From Candidatus Melainabacteria bacterium (GTDB taxonomy: Bacteria; Cyanobacteriota; Vampirovibrionia; Obscuribacterales; Obscuribacteraceae): a stretch of 64,000 nt of DNA. This document shows positions 16,943 through 27,114 of this stretch, piece after piece. The translations under genes were made by a program, and so were the position numbers. Under the pieces are notes generated by a model that saw nothing but the letters and a program-made list of their open reading frames with translations, had not been told where the DNA came from and did not search any database. Every line of letters begins with the position of its first letter. Position 1 is the first letter of the stretch. The DNA is taken from positions 18,069 to 82,068 of the forward strand of contig PLZS01000086.1 in assembly GCA_003153555.1 (NCBI GenBank), given 5' to 3'.

Positions 16943-18396
16943 GTTGGCACTCCACAACTTTGGAGTTGTAGCGGCACATCGAACCAAAAAGTGGAGCCCT
17001 TTCCGGGGTTGCTGTTGACCCCGATTTTGCCAGCCATGAGTTCAACCATGCGCTTGCATAAAGTGAGTCCCAGCCCTGTTCCGCCTTGCTTTCTGGTGGT
17101 CGATCCGTCAATTTGCACGAACAATTGAAAGAGAGAATCTTGGTCTTCTATGGAAATTCCAGTGCCTGTGTCAGTCACTGAGAATCGAAGCAAGTAAACG
17201 TTTTCAGATTTTTGATTGCAGGCTACGTGTATGTCGACGCTGCCCTCATCGGTGAATTTGATCGCATTCTGCACCAGATTTTGCAAAATCTGTCGGATCC
17301 GGTCACCATCCCCGATTCCATGCGTAAAGGCGTGCGATTCCAGGTGCTGAGTAAGCGCGATTTGCTTATTGGCTGCCGCGATCGAAAAAGATTTGACCAC
17401 ATCTTGAACGATTTGATCTATTTCAAATGGTTCATGCACGATCTCTATTTTCCCTGCCTCCAGTTTCGACAGGTCGAGCAAATCATTCACCAGTCGCATC
17501 AGATTAATTGAAGACTGCAGAACATGCTCGGCAGTTTCCTTGGCAATTCCTTCTGTCTCGCGCGTCAGCAACTCGCTTAAGCCAAGAATCCCACTCATCG
17601 GCGTGCGAATCTCGTGGCTGATGTTAGCTACAAATTGGGATTTTAAGTCATTGGCTTTAATTGCCTGATTGCGGGCCATTTCCAATTCGAGGTTTTGTCT
17701 GGAAAGCTCTTTCTCTGCCTTTCTCAATCGATTGATCAAAGTGAGATTATCCAACATCGCCTGCAAATCAAGCCCCGAATCTCCTTCTACGAAATCGTTG
17801 GGATTGATAAAGTTTGTGTTGTGAAGAAGCTCATCATTGGCCATTACAATCGGGTGCGCATGAATCACTCCCTTCAGTTGTTCAGGACTAAATTTGCGCC
17901 GCTGATATTGGCAGATTACGGATACAGGATTGATGCTCGTAAAGTTGTTCAGCCGCGATTCATATGATACTAAAACGTCGCATCCTGGATGACCGCGCAA
18001 AGCCCAGGTCATTTCCACAGCGGCTCGGAGACCTTTAAATCCTTTCCCGTTCGCTTCCCGAATGGCGTGTGACCAATAGGACAGCATCTTCTGCTCTTCA
18101 AAACAGTCATCTTTTATGTGCGCGTCTTTAGTGTTGATGACCAAGAAGGCTTCTTTGTCAATGTAAGACTGTAGATCGAAACCGCCAGACTCCATGGCAG
18201 TGATGACAAATTGTTCTGTATTCTCATCGACGAAATAGATACAGCGCTCACCTAGCAGCAGTCCGGCACGCAAATAAGGAACGAACGAATTAGTTAGCTC
18301 ATCTGTGGTTTCATAAATCAAACACGGATGATCATGCTGTGCTAATGCACTCGAATCGTTCTCTGCAAAGGACTCTTGAGTCTGTATAGATGCCAA
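16939..18396 (-). CDS. MEDS-domain sensor histidine kinase
   Basis: 485 residues, no membrane segments. Residues 20-205 match the MEDS (methanogen/methylotroph DcmR-type sensory) domain: [39 protein letters not shown] and [19 protein letters not shown]. Residues ~225-250 are a coiled coil. HisKA carries [15 protein letters not shown] with the His at about residue 261. The HATPase has [16 protein letters not shown] and GGTGLGLTL. It is therefore a soluble cytoplasmic sensor kinase; MEDS domains are thought to sense hydrocarbon-derived or one-carbon metabolites, but the ligand is unknown. Translationally coupled to the receiver protein downstream. Confidence 0.92.
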   Translation of the reverse strand: MASIQTQESFAENDSSALAQHDHPCLIYETTDELTNSFVPYLRAGLLLGERCIYFVDENTEQFVITAMESGGFDLQSYIDKEAFLVINTKDAHIKDDCFEEQKMLSYWSHAIREANGKGFKGLRAAVEMTWALRGHPGCDVLVSYESRLNNFTSINPVSVICQYQRRKFSPEQLKGVIHAHPIVMANDELLHNTNFINPNDFVEGDSGLDLQAMLDNLTLINRLRKAEKELSRQNLELEMARNQAIKANDLKSQFVANISHEIRTPMSGILGLSELLTRETEGIAKETAEHVLQSSINLMRLVNDLLDLSKLEAGKIEIVHEPFEIDQIVQDVVKSFSIAAANKQIALTQHLESHAFTHGIGDGDRIRQILQNLVQNAIKFTDEGSVDIHVACNQKSENVYLLRFSVTDTGTGISIEDQDSLFQLFVQIDGSTTRKQGGTGLGLTLCKRMVELMAGKIGVNSNPGKGSTFWFDVPLQLQSCGVPT

Positions 18397-18773
18397 TCGC
18401 TAGCCTCTGTTCCTAATATGAGAATTGTAGCATTTTAAAGTGCATAGCCGTCTGAGGCAGACTGAACCTCTGAGGCGCACGTCCATTATCATCACGCGGA
18501 TTTACTCGTTCCCGTGAGTGTCGTAGCATCATATATGGTGTCATCACAAACTGAATTGCCACCACCCTGAGCTTTATACCGCTGATAACCTCTTCTCTCA
18601 AACATCTGTTTAGCTGTTTGCATGAGCACGGTAGTGATTCTTCAAGCAACCCTCGATCATTTGCTGGTATGAGAGCTATTCGTCGAATTGAGTCATACAC
18701 AAAAAGGTTAGTGGATTTTGTTGAACTAAATCGCGCATTTTACCTGTTCTGGCCCGCTGTCTGATGAACGCAC

Positions 18774-19420
18774 CTAAAACAATGTGGTACAACCACCCAC
18801 ATCCAAAAGGATCGGCACTGGTTTGGAGCTATACTCAACCTCGTCGACAACCATTTGTTGCGGTCCCGAACGACGCGAGTTGCCTTCAAAATAGAACGAA
18901 AATTTCTCAATGGTATTCCCAGAATGCAGCATTGACTTCGGACCAATCAAATCTTGACTCTGGATACTGACCCACTTCAAATTAGGTATAGGAGCATCTT
19001 TAAGAGGAATGTTTGGCAAGTTTGAAATCGGCGACGGCCCGATCGTAAACTCTTCAACCTCTCCAGGTTTCATTTTCACATGTAAGAAGAAAGTTCCTTG
19101 ATTGTTTGGGCCAATCAACAAGAGTGTAGTTCCAAGTTGACCGACCGTGAGACCAGAAACTCCCTCAAGATCGAATCCCGCAGATTCACGTGGTCCAAAT
19201 GATGTTAACTTCGTCCGTCCTTTCTTCTCATTACCAGCAAATTCGGCACATTTGCCTTAAGGAGCATAACGGGTACCTCAAGTTGAACTAAAATGATGTC
19301 GAACTCCAACATCAAAAAGCAGTTCGCCAGTATATCATTACATCCTTTGGGAAAGTCCAAGCTTGCGATACAGCATAGAAAAATAAACAATCTCGATCGA
19401 TACTCAAGATTATCTGGCAT
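18774..19420 (-). pseudogene. secreted hypothetical protein, frameshifted
   Basis: Two minus-strand frames make one continuous protein. The first runs from 19420 to about 19260, with a signal-like N-terminus (RLFIFLCCIASLDFPKGC) and LVQLEVPVMLL. The second is open from TAA at about 19257 to 18774, but has no start codon before 19121. The peptide between is sensible (CAEFAGNEKKGRTKLTSFGP then GFDLEGVSGLTVGQLGTTLL), so a single-base change at about 19250-19262 separates the halves. The C-terminal part is beta-rich (TFFLHVKMKPGEVEEFTIGP). No family recognised. Either decay or an indel error. The 377 bases between 18397 and 18773 hold no convincing gene. Confidence 0.5.
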
Positions 19421-19477
19421 TTTGATATCTATCGCCAGCGCCGCAAATGAGGCTCAATTATTTTAACGCACGATCGA

Positions 19478-20566
19478 TTGACCAGTTCTGACGATGCGCG
19501 GTTCGCCAGATACGGCGCTGTCTCCACCTCGTTATCACTACTTAGTGACAGGCAGATCCAAGAGCTTTTGGATCAATCTGCTTTGGTTCATTCTGGAATT
19601 GGTGGCACCGCTACATCGCTTGAGATCGAGGGCATTCGGGTTTTTGCGAAGCAGGTTCCGCTCACTGACCTGGAGAGGCGCCCCGAAAACGTCATGTCGA
19701 CAGGCAATACGTTTGGACTTCCTGCTCAATTTCATTACGGGATAGTTTCGCTTGGGTTTGGCGCATGGCGAGAGTTGGCATCGCATACCATGACGACCAA
19801 TTGGGTACTTGCTCGACAGTGTGAGAGCTTTCCGCTCTTGTATCACTGGAGAGTGTTGACAGGGCAGCCGCGCATAGCACCAACTTCTGAAGTACAAAGA
19901 GAATTGTCGCAGATGGTCGAGTATTGGCAAGGTGCCTCATCTGTTCGACTTAGACTTAAGGAAGTCGAGCAGTCGACTGCTCGCGTTGTACTTTTTCTCG
20001 AACACATTCCTCAGAATCTCTTGGAATGGCTGAATCTGCAACTTGCCATTGGTGAGGATGCCATCTCTTCTGCATGTGCAATGTTGGAGCGAAGTCTTAG
20101 GACCGAAGTATCCTTCATGAATTCAAGCGGACTTTTGCACTTGGATGCGCACTCTAAGAACATTCTGACAGATGGACAACGTATCTATTTTGCGGACTTC
20201 GGTTTGGCGGTGTCATCGAGATTTGAACTCTCCGATGATGAAGTGGTTTTTGTTAAACTAAATCGTCTGCATGATTCATGTCATACGATCACGCAATTCG
20301 TCAATTGGTTGGTCACCGCCCTTGGTGGTACTTCTGTAAGCAGTATCGAAAACCGAAATGAGTTCATAACGCGAGTTGCTAATGGTGACGAAGTAAATCT
20401 TGAACCATCAGAAGCGTCAGTCATCATCAAGCGTTACGCGCCAATTGCCGTCATCTTCAACCAGTTCTATCGAGAGCTATATCTGGGACGAAGCAGCACA
20501 CCATTTCCGGCCGCCGAGCTGGAGCAAGCGTGGAGCAGCATCGGGCTAGGTCACCATGAGAAATAG
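19478..20566 (+). CDS. protein-kinase-like protein
   Basis: 362 residues from TTG 19478; no ribosome binding site is visible, so the start is tentative. The kinase-fold core is seen in LLHLDAHSKNILTDGQRIYF followed by ADFGLAVSS. The HLDAHxxN catalytic loop replaces the usual HRDLKxxN, and the DFG motif is intact. An upstream Lys in IRVFAKQVPL fits the VAIK position. This catalytic loop resembles aminoglycoside- and fructosamine-kinase-like folds and atypical Ser/Thr kinases. The middle (residues 80-140) is unusual. The substrate is unknown. It lies 151 bases before a glycosyltransferase on the same strand and may share transcription. Confidence 0.7.
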   Translation: MTSSDDARFARYGAVSTSLSLLSDRQIQELLDQSALVHSGIGGTATSLEIEGIRVFAKQVPLTDLERRPENVMSTGNTFGLPAQFHYGIVSLGFGAWRELASHTMTTNWVLARQCESFPLLYHWRVLTGQPRIAPTSEVQRELSQMVEYWQGASSVRLRLKEVEQSTARVVLFLEHIPQNLLEWLNLQLAIGEDAISSACAMLERSLRTEVSFMNSSGLLHLDAHSKNILTDGQRIYFADFGLAVSSRFELSDDEVVFVKLNRLHDSCHTITQFVNWLVTALGGTSVSSIENRNEFITRVANGDEVNLEPSEASVIIKRYAPIAVIFNQFYRELYLGRSSTPFPAAELEQAWSSIGLGHHEK

Positions 20567-20717
20567 TAATTACAGCAGCTTATGCCGACTCTGGTTTGCT
20601 AACTTTTGTAGTCTTAGGTGCGGTGCACGAAGGGTCCGTACCGAAAGCTGTAACTACTTTTGAAACCGCTTCGAAGCCCGCCGCAGTTTGTTTGCGTAGT
20701 GCAACAATTTACGTAAC

Positions 20718-22451
20718 TTGGCAGGACAAGTGATATTATCGCCGCAGATTCTTGTAGTGCAGACCTTATTCCCTTCACCTGAGATAGAGTGGATAGTGCC
20801 ATCGGTTACGTCGCTGGATTTTAAATCCGTTTTGCGAACAGACGTAGGAAAGATTGCCATGATATTGGGCATCTGTTACGTCGGTTTACTTGCGTCCTTG
20901 TTTTGTTTTGGCATCGTTGATCCAAGCGATGGATATTACTCCGAAGCGTCTCGTGAGATGTTAGAGCGGGGGGATTACTCCACACCAACTTTGTATTACA
21001 AGCCGTTCTACGAAAAACCGATAGCAATCTATTGGTTGGTAATTGCCTCGTATAAATTGTTTGGTGTACATGAATTCGCTGCCAGGCTACCTTCTGCATT
21101 CGCAGCAATCATCTGCTCTTTGGTAGTTTTAAAGATATTACGCGATTTAAATCTCAAACGCGCCGGAGTGTTGAGTGCGTTGGTTTTAATCGGAATGCCG
21201 TTATACGCGATCGTTGGACGATTGTGTCTTACAGATATGCTGTTCTCTGCGAATTTTAGTATTGCCATTCTTTCGTTGTTTGCTTATTCGAGTGGAGCAA
21301 AAAAGCATTACTTGTGGTTGGCATATGTGACATTAGCGTTGGCATTCCTCACGAAAGGTCCAATTGCAGTTGTTCTGGGCGGATTGATTACAGCTGCATA
21401 TTTGTGCGTTTTGGCTTCGGGCCCCTTGCGCAAATTTAGCGTCAACCAAAAAAATGCACCATGGTGGCATAACTGGTGGCGTCAACTATGGTATCTCAAC
21501 CCGCTCATCGGAATCCTAATTATTCTTGCTATTAATTTGCCTTGGTATTTGACAGAGAACATCCGATCTCATGGTGCTTTCTTTCAAGAATTTTTTATTC
21601 GACAGCATCTCGGGCGAGTTACTGGACACGTTAACCACCAGGAGCCGTGGTATTTCTACATTCCGGTTCTGTTAGCGGGAACCGCTCCCTGGCAGCTGTT
21701 CCTTAGCGGATTTCTGGCACCTAAACGCCAAATCCTAAAACGTTATACTCTGCGAGCAGATCTCGCCAAGCTGTGCATTATCTGGATAGTTGTGGTGTTT
21801 GGCATTTTCAGTGCTTCAGTTGCTAAATTGCCAACCTACGTAGAGCCGGCCATGGTGCCATCGGCAATACTGGTGGCGATGGGCATGGAGTACTTGATCC
21901 GGCTTCGACGAGCCAAACAATTGCGTATCATCGCAATTTGCATCTGTACTCTTTTGCTCGGTAGTCTGATTCCTTTGTCACTCGTGCATGGGCTCTGGAA
22001 TGACTATGCGGATCTAATAGCAATCATCATTTCCATCGTTGGCTTCACTGCCATATCAGGATTTCTCATGCTAAGGGAGGTCAATCTTTCTCGCCTTGTT
22101 TATACTCTCAGTGCTTGTTATGCCTTAGGCACCACTGCTGGAATAGCAACCATATTGCATGGCTATGATGAGTTGAAGAGCGCTCCGATGCGACGCTTAT
22201 TTGTCTCAGTGGCTGATACTGGTGGTAGTGTCGCGACTGTCATGCACGCTTCACCTGCCGCTCTGTTTTATTCGCACAAGCCCATTCCTTTGATTGGCTC
22301 AACCAAGGATTATTACGACTACCTTGCGCACTACCCCGCACCTCATTTTGTGATCACTCCAACGGAAGTGGCGCCATTAATAAGTGTCGTCTGTCCTGGG
22401 CTGGTAAAGATTAAACAACAAGGAAACTGGTGCCTTTTTCAGCATCTTTAA
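20718..22451 (+). CDS. ArnT-like glycosyltransferase (PMT/GT83 family)
   Basis: 577 residues from TTG 20718; a shorter start is likely, because the first ~45 residues precede the first membrane helix (VGKIAMILGICYVGLLASLF). The conserved extracytoplasmic acidic loop is present (DPSDGYYSEASREMLERGDY) and is followed by KPFYEKPIAIYWLVIASYKL and HEFAARLPSA, the hallmark of the dolichyl/undecaprenyl-phosphate-sugar transferases. About 11-12 membrane helices follow, with a C-terminal periplasmic domain. Expected to transfer a sugar from a polyprenyl-phosphate carrier to lipid A, a glycan or a protein on the outer face of the inner membrane. Confidence 0.85.
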   Translation: MAGQVILSPQILVVQTLFPSPEIEWIVPSVTSLDFKSVLRTDVGKIAMILGICYVGLLASLFCFGIVDPSDGYYSEASREMLERGDYSTPTLYYKPFYEKPIAIYWLVIASYKLFGVHEFAARLPSAFAAIICSLVVLKILRDLNLKRAGVLSALVLIGMPLYAIVGRLCLTDMLFSANFSIAILSLFAYSSGAKKHYLWLAYVTLALAFLTKGPIAVVLGGLITAAYLCVLASGPLRKFSVNQKNAPWWHNWWRQLWYLNPLIGILIILAINLPWYLTENIRSHGAFFQEFFIRQHLGRVTGHVNHQEPWYFYIPVLLAGTAPWQLFLSGFLAPKRQILKRYTLRADLAKLCIIWIVVVFGIFSASVAKLPTYVEPAMVPSAILVAMGMEYLIRLRRAKQLRIIAICICTLLLGSLIPLSLVHGLWNDYADLIAIIISIVGFTAISGFLMLREVNLSRLVYTLSACYALGTTAGIATILHGYDELKSAPMRRLFVSVADTGGSVATVMHASPAALFYSHKPIPLIGSTKDYYDYLAHYPAPHFVITPTEVAPLISVVCPGLVKIKQQGNWCLFQHL

Positions 22452-22642
22452 ATCGAGCTTTTTGGCTCCGAAACCACAGGCTCAGAAGCTTATAGGCATC
22501 TTATTCTTGCCTGGTTCATTTAACGATTGATGATGACAAGTACAATATTTGTTTAATACCCTCTGTTTTCTGCGACTATTGAATCATTGCGTCTTGAGGG
22601 TTCATGCACCTACCGTGAACATCCAATTGAGGTTAGAGACTG

Positions 22643-24370
22643 ATGCGCTACATGGCCTTAGCTTGCGACTACGATGGCACGCTAACAACCGATGACAAGC
22701 CGAACCCTGAGGTTCTGGGCAAGCTCAGGCAGCTTCGAGCTTCTGGCCGGAAAGTCATATTGGTGACCGGTAGAACGCTTGAACAGCTACTCGAATCCTG
22801 TCAAGAACTAGATACCTTTGACAGCATTGTTCTAGAGAACGGGGCTGTTCTCTACGATCCCCGAATAAACAGCAGCCGACTGCTTTGCGCGCCTCCACCG
22901 CCCGGCTTCATCTCGAAGTTGAAGAAGAAAGGCGTATCCAATATGACGGTCGGAGAAGCAATCATCGCTACTTGGTCTCCCCATGACGCGGCGGTGCTGG
23001 CTGTTATTAGAAGTCTGGGACTCGATTTACAACTGAGTTTTAATCGCGGCGCTATCATGATTTTGCCACCAGGTGTAAACAAGGCGTCAGGCTTACAAGT
23101 CGCGCTTGACGAGCTTGGACTCTCACCTCACAACGTGGTTGGGGTTGGCGATGCTGAGAATGATCATATTTTCTTGTCAATGTGCAAGTGTTCGGTTGCA
23201 GTTGCTAACGCCACCAAGTTGGTGAAGCGTGATGCTGACTGGGTTCTGGAAAAAAGTGAAGCTGACGGGGTATGCGACCTCATTGACCAGCTTCTGGATA
23301 ACGATCTGCAAAAACTCCGCTTGGAGATGGTTAGGTCGAGATTGCCTATTGGCACTTCGAGTCAAGGTCCCGTCTCAATTGACGCTTACAACAGCAGGGT
23401 GCTGATCGCCGGACCCTCTCGTAGTGGCAAGTCTCGATTGACCTGCGGGCTTTTGGAAAGATTGGCAGCGGAACGCTATCAGTTCGTGGTGGTTGATCCT
23501 GAAGCGGATTTTGATGGATTTCCCGGGGCGGTGACATTGGGAAGCACCACAAATGCACCAGATGTGGAGCACGTTGTGTTGGCTCTCAACAATCCAGAAA
23601 ATAGAGTCACAGTCAATCTGGTCGGCTTGAATTTTGCAGAGCGTCCACCGTACTTTGCGCGTCTCTTAAACGCCATCCAAGACCTTCGCCTCTCGACCGG
23701 TCGACCGCATTGGTTCGTAGTGGAAGAGGCGCACCATATGTTGTATCCGGATTGGAAACACACAAACGAGGCGCTTCCAAGAGATTTTCCCGGATTGCTT
23801 TTAGTTACTGTTCACCCCTCCGAACTCTCGCCAGCGATCCTCTCTAACATTGATACTGTGATAGCGACTGGACGCGATGCACACGAAGTAATCAACGACT
23901 TTGCTCGCGCTCAAACATTGAAGATTCCCACTTTCGAACCTATCGTTTTAGAGCGCGATGAGGCCCTGTTGTGGCTCAGATCGTCGCCAGATTCCGTTGT
24001 GAAAGTACGATTGCTACCTACTATTCACGAACACCGGCGTCATTTGCGTAAATACGCGCAAGGTGATGTCGGCTATCAAAGAAGCTTCTTTTTTACTGGA
24101 CCAGACTTTCGCTTGAATTTGCAAGCAAGCAACTTAAGGATATTTGTGCGCATCGCAGATGGTGTCGATGATGAAACCTGGTTGTTTCATTTGCGTGAAG
24201 GGCATTACGCTATGTGGTTCCAGGAGGTAATCAAAGATCAAGAGCTTGCAGAATTAGCGAATTCGTTTTCAGACAGTCACGCATCGGCGACACAAAGCCG
24301 CGTGGCAATAAGCAATTTTATACACACGAGATATACTCTGCCGGAACGTCCAAGCCTCTTTGGTACCTAA
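22643..24370 (+). CDS. HAD phosphatase fused to HerA-like ATPase
   Basis: 575 residues. Residues 1-220 are a HAD-IIB (Cof/sucrose-phosphatase type) domain: the D9YDGTL nucleophile motif, VTGRT, and GDAENDHIF with NATKLVKRDADWV. Residues about 250-440 are a P-loop ATPase of the HerA/VirB4/DUF87 group: Walker A GPSRSGKS (about residues 256-263), Walker B HWFVVEEAHH (near 357). The last ~130 residues are unassigned. ATPases of this group usually pump DNA or remodel complexes, while HAD-IIB enzymes dephosphorylate sugars. The two joined in one chain suggest a coupled sensor-motor of unknown substrate. GAGG precedes the ATG. Confidence 0.88.
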   Translation: MRYMALACDYDGTLTTDDKPNPEVLGKLRQLRASGRKVILVTGRTLEQLLESCQELDTFDSIVLENGAVLYDPRINSSRLLCAPPPPGFISKLKKKGVSNMTVGEAIIATWSPHDAAVLAVIRSLGLDLQLSFNRGAIMILPPGVNKASGLQVALDELGLSPHNVVGVGDAENDHIFLSMCKCSVAVANATKLVKRDADWVLEKSEADGVCDLIDQLLDNDLQKLRLEMVRSRLPIGTSSQGPVSIDAYNSRVLIAGPSRSGKSRLTCGLLERLAAERYQFVVVDPEADFDGFPGAVTLGSTTNAPDVEHVVLALNNPENRVTVNLVGLNFAERPPYFARLLNAIQDLRLSTGRPHWFVVEEAHHMLYPDWKHTNEALPRDFPGLLLVTVHPSELSPAILSNIDTVIATGRDAHEVINDFARAQTLKIPTFEPIVLERDEALLWLRSSPDSVVKVRLLPTIHEHRRHLRKYAQGDVGYQRSFFFTGPDFRLNLQASNLRIFVRIADGVDDETWLFHLREGHYAMWFQEVIKDQELAELANSFSDSHASATQSRVAISNFIHTRYTLPERPSLFGT

Positions 24371-24440
24371 CAGCCGGAGAATAATTTAGCCAGCGCGGTT
24401 TGAATTTCATTACCCAGGTTCGAGTATTACGCGACACTTA

Positions 24441-25130
24441 ATGGCAGAAAAATTTGATTGGGACAAACATAGTCGCGCCGCCTACGACGCATACATGGGT
24501 CGTGATTATCGGCTCGCGATTCGCTTGTTGTTTCCGCACATCGAGCGGTTCGGAGCCAACGACGAGAGGCTGGGCTACGCGTATTGGCTAATCGGACTTT
24601 CTTTGAAAATGCTCGAAAAATACTTGGAAGCACCATTTTATTTTCTTCGAGCTGCCCGCATATATTCGCGACTGAAAAAGAGTCTAGCTCTAGACAGTTT
24701 GTGGTGGATTGCGTTTTGCTACGCTATGCAAAACCATTTTAGAAAGGCTGCACGTTACTACCTTCAGGTAGCTGAATTGTCCTTGGTCCTTGACCTGTCG
24801 AACAGGCAATGGTCGTGCGCTGCTTTCACACAGGCCGGACACTGTTACTGGCGCTCCTCAGAATTCGAACTTGCACACGAAGCTTTTGAACGAGCCCTAC
24901 AGGTGGCAGCAGGAATGCACCAATGCTTCGCATTGTTTGCAGAGCATCCAATTATGCCTGTTCGTCTTTGCCTCGTAGATCACTCGTTGGGTCATAAGCG
25001 AAACGAAGTACCGAGCCCTAAGCGCGGTACCTCGTTTCTTCGGCTAAACCCTGGAGTTAGCTGGCTTTTTGTAAGTCGGCAAGTGCTTGTTGGGCTGCTT
25101 GTCTTACTTCGTCCGATGCATTTGAATTGA
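24441..25130 (+). CDS. TPR-like protein
   Basis: 229 residues. Four tetratricopeptide-like helix pairs span residues about 10-160 (YDAYMGRDYRLAIRLLFPHI, YAYWLIGLSLKMLEKYLEAP, WIAFCYAMQNHFRKAARYYL, GHCYWRSSEFELAHEAFERA). The last ~65 residues lose the pattern and run through a strong hairpin and into the 3' end of the opposite gene (overlap 25057-25130). The true end may therefore be earlier, through a frameshift near 24930. A scaffold role is likely. It is 70 bases downstream of the HAD-HerA gene and probably cotranscribed. Confidence 0.65.
   Translation: MAEKFDWDKHSRAAYDAYMGRDYRLAIRLLFPHIERFGANDERLGYAYWLIGLSLKMLEKYLEAPFYFLRAARIYSRLKKSLALDSLWWIAFCYAMQNHFRKAARYYLQVAELSLVLDLSNRQWSCAAFTQAGHCYWRSSEFELAHEAFERALQVAAGMHQCFALFAEHPIMPVRLCLVDHSLGHKRNEVPSPKRGTSFLRLNPGVSWLFVSRQVLVGLLVLLRPMHLN
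25000..25038. terminator. hairpin between convergent genes
   Basis: A 14-bp stem with one A-C mismatch (25000-25013 with 25025-25038) and an 11-base loop lies near the end of the TPR gene and close to the 3' end of the minus-strand gene. TTCTTC follows on the plus strand. It is a plausible bidirectional terminator, but it lies inside the open frame of the TPR protein. Confidence 0.45.
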
Positions 25131-27114
25131 GCAGGTCTTGCAAGTCAGTCTTGGCTGATTTGAAACCAAATTTGTCAATCATTCCAATCAAACGAATCTG
25201 TCTTTGAATGCACTCACCACGTGATTCGCCAGGGCGATCTGGTGCTCCCAGGCGTGGTGTATTCTCAACGTCGTGCTTGAGTGCTAGAAGAGCAATTCTA
25301 CCTGCAGTTTCTCTTGAGATAGCTGGTGATTGGTCTGAGGCCAAAGACTCCAGTCCGTCTATTAGATACCTCTTGCCACCACCCGATAGATGGGAAGATT
25401 CGGTTAGACCAATTCTGACTGCATCAATCATTTCAGAGCGACCGTTAGCATTTGGCTGACACAATTTCTTCACTTGCTCGCAGCACTCTTCCGAGATTTG
25501 TCTGGCTTGCGCTTCAGTAGACATGTTTCCGGCGGAGTTTTTAATCGTGGTGATAAGCGCTTGTCTGGCTAAATCTGAATCGGCAGAGTGTGGCTGACTT
25601 GAAGTCGCGAAAAGATCTGCCAGTTCAGCGTTTCGGGCTTTCCCGAATTCAATCATCTTATCGGCTCTGGCAGACTCGCCTGCAACTTTGCCCCTTTCTT
25701 CCCTTGAATCAGAATAGGGATTGAAGCTTCGCCCTGTATTATCGAAAGCTTGTTGATAAGCTTGCTGTGCATCGCGGGTAACCTGCACGAGACTTTCTAC
25801 TGTAAGGTGTTGATATCTGCTGTGCATCCAGTTCAGTGCTTCTGTGTCACTGACGCGGGTTTGGCTGCTTTGAACCAACGCAACTGTGGGATGTGTGATT
25901 GTGGGGCGATCATTTGGTACCACTGCTGGTGGTGGGATTTCCGCATGAACTCTTGGTGGAAGTTCAGGATTTGAAGCTGTTGACACAGGAGTAGTTATTG
26001 GTTGAAGCTCAGGATTTGAAGCTGTTGACACAGGAGTAGTTCTTGGTTGAAGCTCAGGTTTTGAAGCTGTGGGCACAGGAGTAGTTCTTGGTTGAAGCTC
26101 AGGATATGAAGGCGTTGGCACAGGAGTTGTTCGTGATGGAAGTTCGGGATTAGGCACAGGAGTAGCTTGACGCACTTCATATCCTGGGTGCCACGGGGCT
26201 GGAGGTTGAGTGGTGCGTTCTGGTGCATACGGTGTGTCGTGTGGTGGCACGGTTGTCTGTCGTGGCGTAGTTTGCTCTGGACGTGCCGGCTGATATTCCG
26301 GAGTGTCTGTACGTTGATACTCGGGCAAGCTGTTGTTTGAAGATCCTGGTTGATATTCATAGCTGTTCGCCGGTCTACCTGAATTGTTGTGAGCTCTATA
26401 GCCAACTTGGTAAGCTCTATCGATCATTTGCTGAAGGCGAGGATCTTCGGCTATTTCTGGACGCTTCTGTTTTGCTTCTTCAATCAGCCGTTGTCCTTCC
26501 AACATTTCCATTGGGTCGCCGGTTTTGATGCATGCTATACCCATCGAGATGCGCGTATTTGCTGGGGCATAGTATAAGTTTTTCAGTTCGGTCTCGTTGT
26601 TCAAAATTTGATGTTTTTGCTGCTCGAGGTTTTGCATATCTTCGAACGATCCACCATATCTTGAGAGATTTGATTCTCGCGAATTTATACGGTTCAGATT
26701 TTGCACGTCATAGTTATGATCTTGTTTGACGTTTGTGAGGTCAATGCCGTCAGCATCCTGGATGCTGCGCAAGTAAGTACCACGAGCAGCATTAAATCCT
26801 TGCGTTCTATTGATCTGATTCGCTGCGTCTAAGTCGTTGTATGGATTGCTGAAATTTTCGGGATCGCGATAGTCATTAGCTCTGACGTTACGTCGAGGAG
26901 CCCAGCAGTCAAGCGCTGCTTGTGTCGAAAGGTCGGTAACAGGAGTCTGATCACTAGGCGTTTGTGTCCGGTCATAATAACGTGTGGAATTATCCTGGTT
27001 TGCTTGCTGAAGATTCAATGACAAAGAGGTGTTGTGGCTCACTCGCTGATGTAACGATGAAGAGTGATCGCTGTTATCGCGGTAATGTGATGAAGAATCA
27101 TTTCTATGTGTCAT
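25057..27114 (-). CDS. repeat-rich hypothetical protein with Pro/Thr linker
   Basis: 685 residues. The N-terminus is polar and Asn/Ser-rich (NDSSSHYRDNSDHSSSLHQR). An alpha-helical part follows (residues ~100-260, including a TPR-like helix pair), then a Pro/Thr-rich linker with five to six 15-residue repeats of the form PELQPRTTPVPTAS, and finally a helical C-terminal domain with HEAT-like helices (SDEVRQAAQQALADLQKA). No enzyme motif and no membrane segment. The upstream site is weak (AGGCGAG). Large repeat proteins of this type are frequently surface-exposed or scaffolding. Function unknown. The 437 bases upstream (27115-27551) hold two hairpins (27168-27185, 27426-27464) but no convincing gene. 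Confidence 0.6.
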   Translation of the reverse strand: MTHRNDSSSHYRDNSDHSSSLHQRVSHNTSLSLNLQQANQDNSTRYYDRTQTPSDQTPVTDLSTQAALDCWAPRRNVRANDYRDPENFSNPYNDLDAANQINRTQGFNAARGTYLRSIQDADGIDLTNVKQDHNYDVQNLNRINSRESNLSRYGGSFEDMQNLEQQKHQILNNETELKNLYYAPANTRISMGIACIKTGDPMEMLEGQRLIEEAKQKRPEIAEDPRLQQMIDRAYQVGYRAHNNSGRPANSYEYQPGSSNNSLPEYQRTDTPEYQPARPEQTTPRQTTVPPHDTPYAPERTTQPPAPWHPGYEVRQATPVPNPELPSRTTPVPTPSYPELQPRTTPVPTASKPELQPRTTPVSTASNPELQPITTPVSTASNPELPPRVHAEIPPPAVVPNDRPTITHPTVALVQSSQTRVSDTEALNWMHSRYQHLTVESLVQVTRDAQQAYQQAFDNTGRSFNPYSDSREERGKVAGESARADKMIEFGKARNAELADLFATSSQPHSADSDLARQALITTIKNSAGNMSTEAQARQISEECCEQVKKLCQPNANGRSEMIDAVRIGLTESSHLSGGGKRYLIDGLESLASDQSPAISRETAGRIALLALKHDVENTPRLGAPDRPGESRGECIQRQIRLIGMIDKFGFKSAKTDLQDLLNSNASDEVRQAAQQALADLQKAS
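25940..26165. repeat. 45-bp tandem repeat within the Pro/Thr linker
   Basis: GGTTGAAGCTCAGG recurs at 26000, 26045 and 26090 with a 45-base period, encoding a 15-residue repeat on the minus strand. Neighbouring degenerate copies lie on both sides. The copies are very similar in DNA, consistent with recent expansion by slippage or recombination. Confidence 0.75.

Noticed and set aside
18413..18700. Minus-strand open frame upstream of the MEDS kinase
   Set aside because: No ribosome binding site, no family and an irregular composition; treated as non-coding.
25940..26165. CRISPR-like array
   Set aside because: The 45-base repeats are direct and without unique spacers, and encode an in-frame 15-residue protein repeat.
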